Origin: Bacillus thuringiensis
GTDB taxonomy: Bacteria; Bacillota; Bacilli; Bacillales; Bacillaceae_G
Direction of reading: 5' to 3'
DNA: 64,000 bases
NCBI RefSeq assembly: GCF_022095615.2
Contig: NZ_CP155560.1
Span: 372,001-436,000, forward strand
Part shown: in pieces, positions 61,291 to 64,000 of the stretch
Layout: the number at the start of each line of letters is the position of its first letter
Numbering within the stretch: the first letter of the stretch is position 1
Made by a program: the position numbers and the translations under genes
Notes under the pieces: model-generated
Told to the model about the DNA's origin: nothing
The model's database searches: none
What the model saw: the letters and a program-made list of their open reading frames with translations, nothing else

Positions 61291-61536
61291 TTATCTTTGT
61301 TCTCCTAACGGATATACAAAAGAATATGTATCACAAACTAAATAATCGTTTCTATGTTCTTGATCTAGCAAAGCCGATTCTACATATGCTTCAAATGCTC
61401 TAGCAAACATCTCATGATTTGTAGACCAATACTTATTTGTTCTCTTCTTATCTAACTTAATTGCTGTATCAAAGTATACAGACTTGAAAACAACACAAAA
61501 AGGCTTCTTCAAGTCGATTAAATATGTGCATAGCAA
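61291..61536 (-). pseudogene. Fragment with LPD1-type domain
   Basis: The readable core KYWSTNHEMFARAFEAYVES, followed by RNDYLVCDT and FVYPLGEQR, is the LPD1 domain of large polyvalent proteins carried by phages and conjugative elements. The large protein is missing on the N-terminal side, and the first 20 codons coincide with a long hairpin (61501-61571). It is therefore most likely a truncated remnant rather than a complete small gene. Confidence 0.65.
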
Positions 61537-61571
61537 AATAAGCTATATACATTAATCGGCTCAAAGAAGCC
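61501..61571 (-). repeat. Long imperfect inverted repeat
   Basis: GGCTTCTTcaaGTCGATTAA...GCATAGC pairs with GCTAT...TTAATCGGCTcaaAGAAGCC over about 32 bp with a 7-nt loop. On the minus strand it is followed by TTTTTG. It could be a terminator. It coincides with the apparent start of the LPD1 fragment. Confidence 0.65.
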
Positions 61572-61730
61572 CTTTCAAAATTGAAACAAGACGCAGCTTG
61601 TTCTACAACTCAACCACAACACAAAAAAGGTGTGGGAATAAACGGAATCAATTAAACAAAAAATATAATTCCATATTAATGAATTCATATTAAAATTTCA
61701 ATAAATTTATATTTCCTTAAAATTTTTAAG
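61572..61730. other. Short gene-less stretch
   Basis: No ORF or clear signal is seen. Confidence 0.4.
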
Positions 61731-61838
61731 TTATTTTCCAGTGAATATTTTTGTATAACTATATGTTTCTATCGTTTTAAATTGCAACTCTAAATCTTGC
61801 TCTCCTATATTAGCTCTTACATATCCCACTAATTTCAT
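61731..61838 (-). pseudogene. N-terminal remnant of a serine recombinase
   Basis: The 35-residue frame MKLVGYVRANIGEQDLELQF matches the start of small serine resolvases/invertases (consensus GYVRVSTxEQNLxxQ), including the conserved Arg. The catalytic serine position is replaced (AN in place of VS/ST) and the rest is lost. It may stem from a Tn3-type transposon or a plasmid resolvase. Confidence 0.55.
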
Positions 61839-62331
61839 CAATCATTCCCTAATACTATTTAAAAGCTATCATTGTTTTATATATTCTATTTCAGACTAAC
61901 TCCCAGATGGATTAAAGGTACGATTTTCCACATCATTTTCCCGCATCATCTAAATTATCAACGTTTAGACAAAATAACGAGACATTATTATTTTCTATTT
62001 TCGTTTGTTTTGTTTAAATAGGCTAATCTATCAATTTTATTAAATCTATTGATTTAATTACATATTATAGTTACATTCATATACTATAGTAGATTGCTAG
62101 AAAGTAGGCGTAACCACGGATAGTTGCGTTGTGTTTGTAAACGGATAACCTTTTTTAGTTCTTTCAGTAGCTGGTATCGAAATTGCTAGATTAGAGATTT
62201 CTCTTCAAGTAGCATTAGCTCTCTTTTTTATTTCCCCTTATGTTTCATTAACTACAAACAAGACGCCACCCAGATTACGGCAGATCCTACGATAATTGCT
62301 ATGAACTTAATCAAACTACTTTATCCTAACA
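61839..62331. other. Gene-poor region, partly duplicate of 4.27-4.43 kb
   Basis: No intact gene is seen. The last 90 bp (about 62240-62331) match the 52-residue membrane-protein gene at 4267-4425 (FIAIIVGSAVIWVASCL), but a TAG follows the helix and the start region is altered (MLG stop). The remainder shows nothing recognisable. Confidence 0.5.
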
Positions 62332-62523
62332 TTATTTATTTTTTTGCTTCCATACCCTATTCTCTCTATAATAAGTGTTCTTGCTATTTATGAAGTCAGC
62401 GGTATTACCAGGAATATTATATTTCTTATTCGTTTTCTTTGCCTTATTCTTCAGCCTTTTTTCTTCTTGAATAGCTTGTAAATCTGCCTTCCATTGTTTC
62501 AACAAATTCTTTTCACGTCGCAT
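62332..62523 (-). CDS. 63-residue basic protein, unknown
   Basis: The intact member of a duplicated pair. A charged helix MRREKNLLKQWKADLQAIQE and EKRLKNKAKKTNKK is followed by IPGNTADFINSKNTYYREN. No ribosome site is obvious before the ATG (GGGGTACAAATTCG lies about 8 nt away). The left copy has a TGA at codon 2. The basic composition suggests nucleic-acid binding; I know no family. Confidence 0.5.
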   Translation of the reverse strand: MRREKNLLKQWKADLQAIQEEKRLKNKAKKTNKKYNIPGNTADFINSKNTYYRENRVWKQKNK

Positions 62524-62649
62524 CGAATTTGTACCCCTTGGATTAAGATGTGAACCAAATAATTAGATTCTACCTATTTATTGACCCTTTAATCTAAATA
62601 TCCATTTTTTAAAATTCACTTTTAATGTGTAATTTTTATATAACGAAGA

Positions 62650-62671
62650 AAAAAGCACCCGTATTGGATGC
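62650..62671 (-). terminator. Terminator of the 92-residue gene
   Basis: AGCATCC/GGGTGCT with a 5-nt loop followed by TTTTTTC on the minus strand, directly after the stop. Confidence 0.75.
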
Positions 62672-62950
62672 TTAATGTATACTAATATTAATATTGAATA
62701 ACTTCATTGATAGACTTTCAAGCACAATAAATATACTAGCTGAAACTGATCTATATCCGATATTCTTTCCTGTAACATTAATAGTAATCTCCGCCAAATG
62801 GATTGGTACATCACCTTTTTCAAAAATTTTATCTTCAACCTTCTCAACTATTGCTACATTATCAACTTCTTTAAAAGTTTTTAGCAATTTTGTTTCTAAT
62901 AAAGTAAAATCAAAATTTTTATCTTTAACCACATCAAATATTATCTTCAT
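62672..62950 (-). CDS. 92-residue protein, unknown
   Basis: GGGGAAAG lies before the ATG and a terminator follows. The protein has an alternating strand/helix pattern (MKIIFDVVKDKNFDFTLLET, HLAEITINVTGKN, SASIFIVLESLSMKLFNI), as in small ferredoxin-like folds. It is acidic and soluble. It occurs only in the right copy of the duplicated block. I do not recognise the family. Confidence 0.6.
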   Translation of the reverse strand: MKIIFDVVKDKNFDFTLLETKLLKTFKEVDNVAIVEKVEDKIFEKGDVPIHLAEITINVTGKNIGYRSVSASIFIVLESLSMKLFNINISIH

Positions 62951-63158
62951 TTTTCTTTCCCCATTATTAACTAGTTAATATACATCTATTTAATTATATA
63001 TTCTTGTATTAAATAATTCAAAAAATATGTTTTATTGAATTTCCTATAGTTAACCTATCTAATAGAGAGAAATAAAAAGATAAGTTCCTCTTCCAATTCA
63101 AGAGTATCCTCAACCTTCTCGTTTATACTCCGTAAGGCTAGCTCAATACTTCCGCTAT

Positions 63159-63420
63159 TTAATGAACTTGTAAGATATTGATATGGCGATTTAAACTAAA
63201 TTCAATTAGGAAGAAACAAATCGCTCCTATCTTGTCTGCTTTCTCCAGGCAATCTAATTGTTGCTATGCAATGTTCTTTAAATCAAATTGTGTAGGATTC
63301 TCTGTAGATTTTGCTTCAAATGCGATAGCTCCTCCCTTATACACACCGTCATAATCTACTGTACTTTTAAGGCTTCATAGAATCCACTCCGCCTCGTTAC
63401 TACATTTCATGTACTAGATT
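63159..63420 (-). pseudogene. recU: RecU-like relic, second copy
   Basis: The core DYDGVYKGGAIAFEAKSTEN and FDLKNIA is legible, interrupted by TAG and followed by QQLDCLEKADKIGAICFFL and a stop after QVH. The 5' part is frameshifted, and the C-terminal tail seen in the left copy is missing. It is the counterpart of 5132-5576 and independently decayed. Confidence 0.7.
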
Positions 63421-63563
63421 GATAAGAATTTCAAATGCCATTTCGCATTTTCTGATTCCCCTTGTTATTCCTCACTTTCTATTAAAAGGATTATGTTATT
63501 AAGTTTCCGTAAAATGGTAATTAATATATAATTAAACTATTCAAATCTTAGGTGGTGATGTAA

Positions 63564-63728
63564 ATGACTGAAACAATCCGAATTGTCATTTTCACTCTTA
63601 TAGGAATAAGTGCCATATTTTCTGTAATCAAAGAATTTCAAAAACCCGAAAAAAGAAAGTTTTGGATTACATTCGAAACTTTAATTCTGATTGGGACAGC
63701 CTGGACGCTAATAGGGCTTCTCGTGTAA
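63564..63728 (+). CDS. 54-residue two-helix membrane protein, paralogue
   Basis: GGTGGTGA lies before the ATG. Two helices (IRIVIFTLIGISAIFSVI and FETLILIGTAWTLIGLLV) flank a basic loop with KEFQKPEKRK. The gene at 6673-6837 has the same length and layout. Both are followed by the terminator-bearing repeat. The conservation of length, loop and downstream repeat between diverged copies supports a real gene. Confidence 0.6.
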   Translation: MTETIRIVIFTLIGISAIFSVIKEFQKPEKRKFWITFETLILIGTAWTLIGLLV

Positions 63729-63751
63729 CCTACATAATTAGTCCCCCCTTG

Positions 63752-63860
63752 AATAAAACTTAATATTCCGTCAATAATATATATGACATTAGATTTTCTC
63801 CTTGTTCCCCTTGGAGAATCGAGCAGTTAGCTTTTGCTAGCTGCTCTTTGTTTGTAAAAA
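63752..63860 (+). repeat. Terminator-bearing repeat, copy 4
   Basis: Begins AATAAAACTTAATATTCCG, contains CTCCTTGTTCC...GGAGAATC and ends with GAGCAGTTAGC/GCTAGCTGCTC plus CTTTG. It is the closest match to copy 1 (6045-6150). Confidence 0.75.
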
Positions 63861-63950
63861 ACGAACACAATTGACTACACGCACATATAGTGTACTGTGT
63901 TCCTTTCTTTATAAATTGAAATAGTCATTATAAAATCAATCACGTCACGA

Positions 63951-63975
63951 GAGCACTTTATTAAGTGCTCTTTTC
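63951..63975 (+). terminator. Intrinsic terminator
   Basis: GAGCACTT/AAGTGCTC followed by TTTTC. In the left block a similar hairpin (6237-6264) follows the corresponding repeat by the same distance of about 100 bp. Confidence 0.7.
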
Positions 63976-64000
63976 GTATTTCAAATACATACAAAATGAA

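Larger units (their letters stand above)
62240..63860. repeat. Large duplicated block, right copy
   Basis: Diverged copy of 4260-6150: remnant of the 52-residue gene, intact 63-residue gene, shared leader-like sequence, RecU relic, small membrane protein and terminator-bearing repeat. It contains the 92-residue gene, which the left copy lacks. Confidence 0.75.

Overview
The window looks like part of a large mobile replicon, most likely a plasmid, of a Bacillus cereus group bacterium. The evidence is the low G+C, strong AGGAGG-type ribosome sites, IS231 and IS240-like (IS6) insertion sequences, YjcZ-type sporulation mini-proteins, a splAB pair, a plasmid-type Hfq-like gene and a long Gram-positive type IV secretion (conjugation) operon. 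This assignment is inference. I see no rRNA, tRNA, CRISPR array, replication origin or classical toxin gene.

Left part (1-17 kb). The window opens with the right end of an IS231 element. It is followed by an arylamine N-acetyltransferase, the spore photoproduct lyase pair splB/splA and an AhpD-like protein. Then comes an accessory stretch (about 3.7-8.7 kb) with a small Hfq-like gene, decayed genes, tiny membrane-protein genes, a DivIC-like gene and an unusual run of intrinsic terminators with almost no coding sequence. Small secreted, membrane and sporulation-type proteins follow. A compact cassette of cytochrome P450, 14-helix MFS exporter and divergent TetR regulator lies at 12.7-16.4 kb.

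Middle part (17-47 kb). This is a mosaic of a small alarmone synthetase, TnpB and HlyD relics, CPBP proteases, a decayed peptide transporter, IS231 copies and solo ends, a self-regulated membrane/XRE pair behind a 50-bp perfect palindrome, and a two-peptide bacteriocin locus. The bacteriocin locus has two double-glycine precursors, a peptidase-containing ABC exporter (PCAT) and its HlyD partner. After it lie an MFS pseudogene, the right end of a Tn3-family transposon, a thioredoxin-like/DUF418 pair, a histidine phosphatase, an intact IS231, a second decayed copy of the Hfq locus, an IS6 element, two lipoproteins and a GntR-ABC operon preceded by three tandem promoter/operator repeats. A T-box leader with no intact target and a frameshifted HAD phosphatase close this part.

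Right part (46-64 kb). A minus-strand conjugation operon starts at a good sigma-A promoter near 57.9 kb and passes a leader terminator. It encodes a VirB2-like protein, PrgI/TcpE-like protein, a membrane partner, the VirB4 ATPase, a 1344-residue VirB6-like protein with repeats, a three-domain wall hydrolase and a VirB8-like protein. Upstream lie Rpn-family nuclease genes, a zinc-finger/Toprim primase-like gene and an LPD1 fragment. The last 1.8 kb is a diverged duplicate of the block at 4.3-6.2 kb, including a RecU relic, a 54-residue membrane protein and a terminator-bearing repeat. Two separate segmental duplications therefore link the left end to distant sites.
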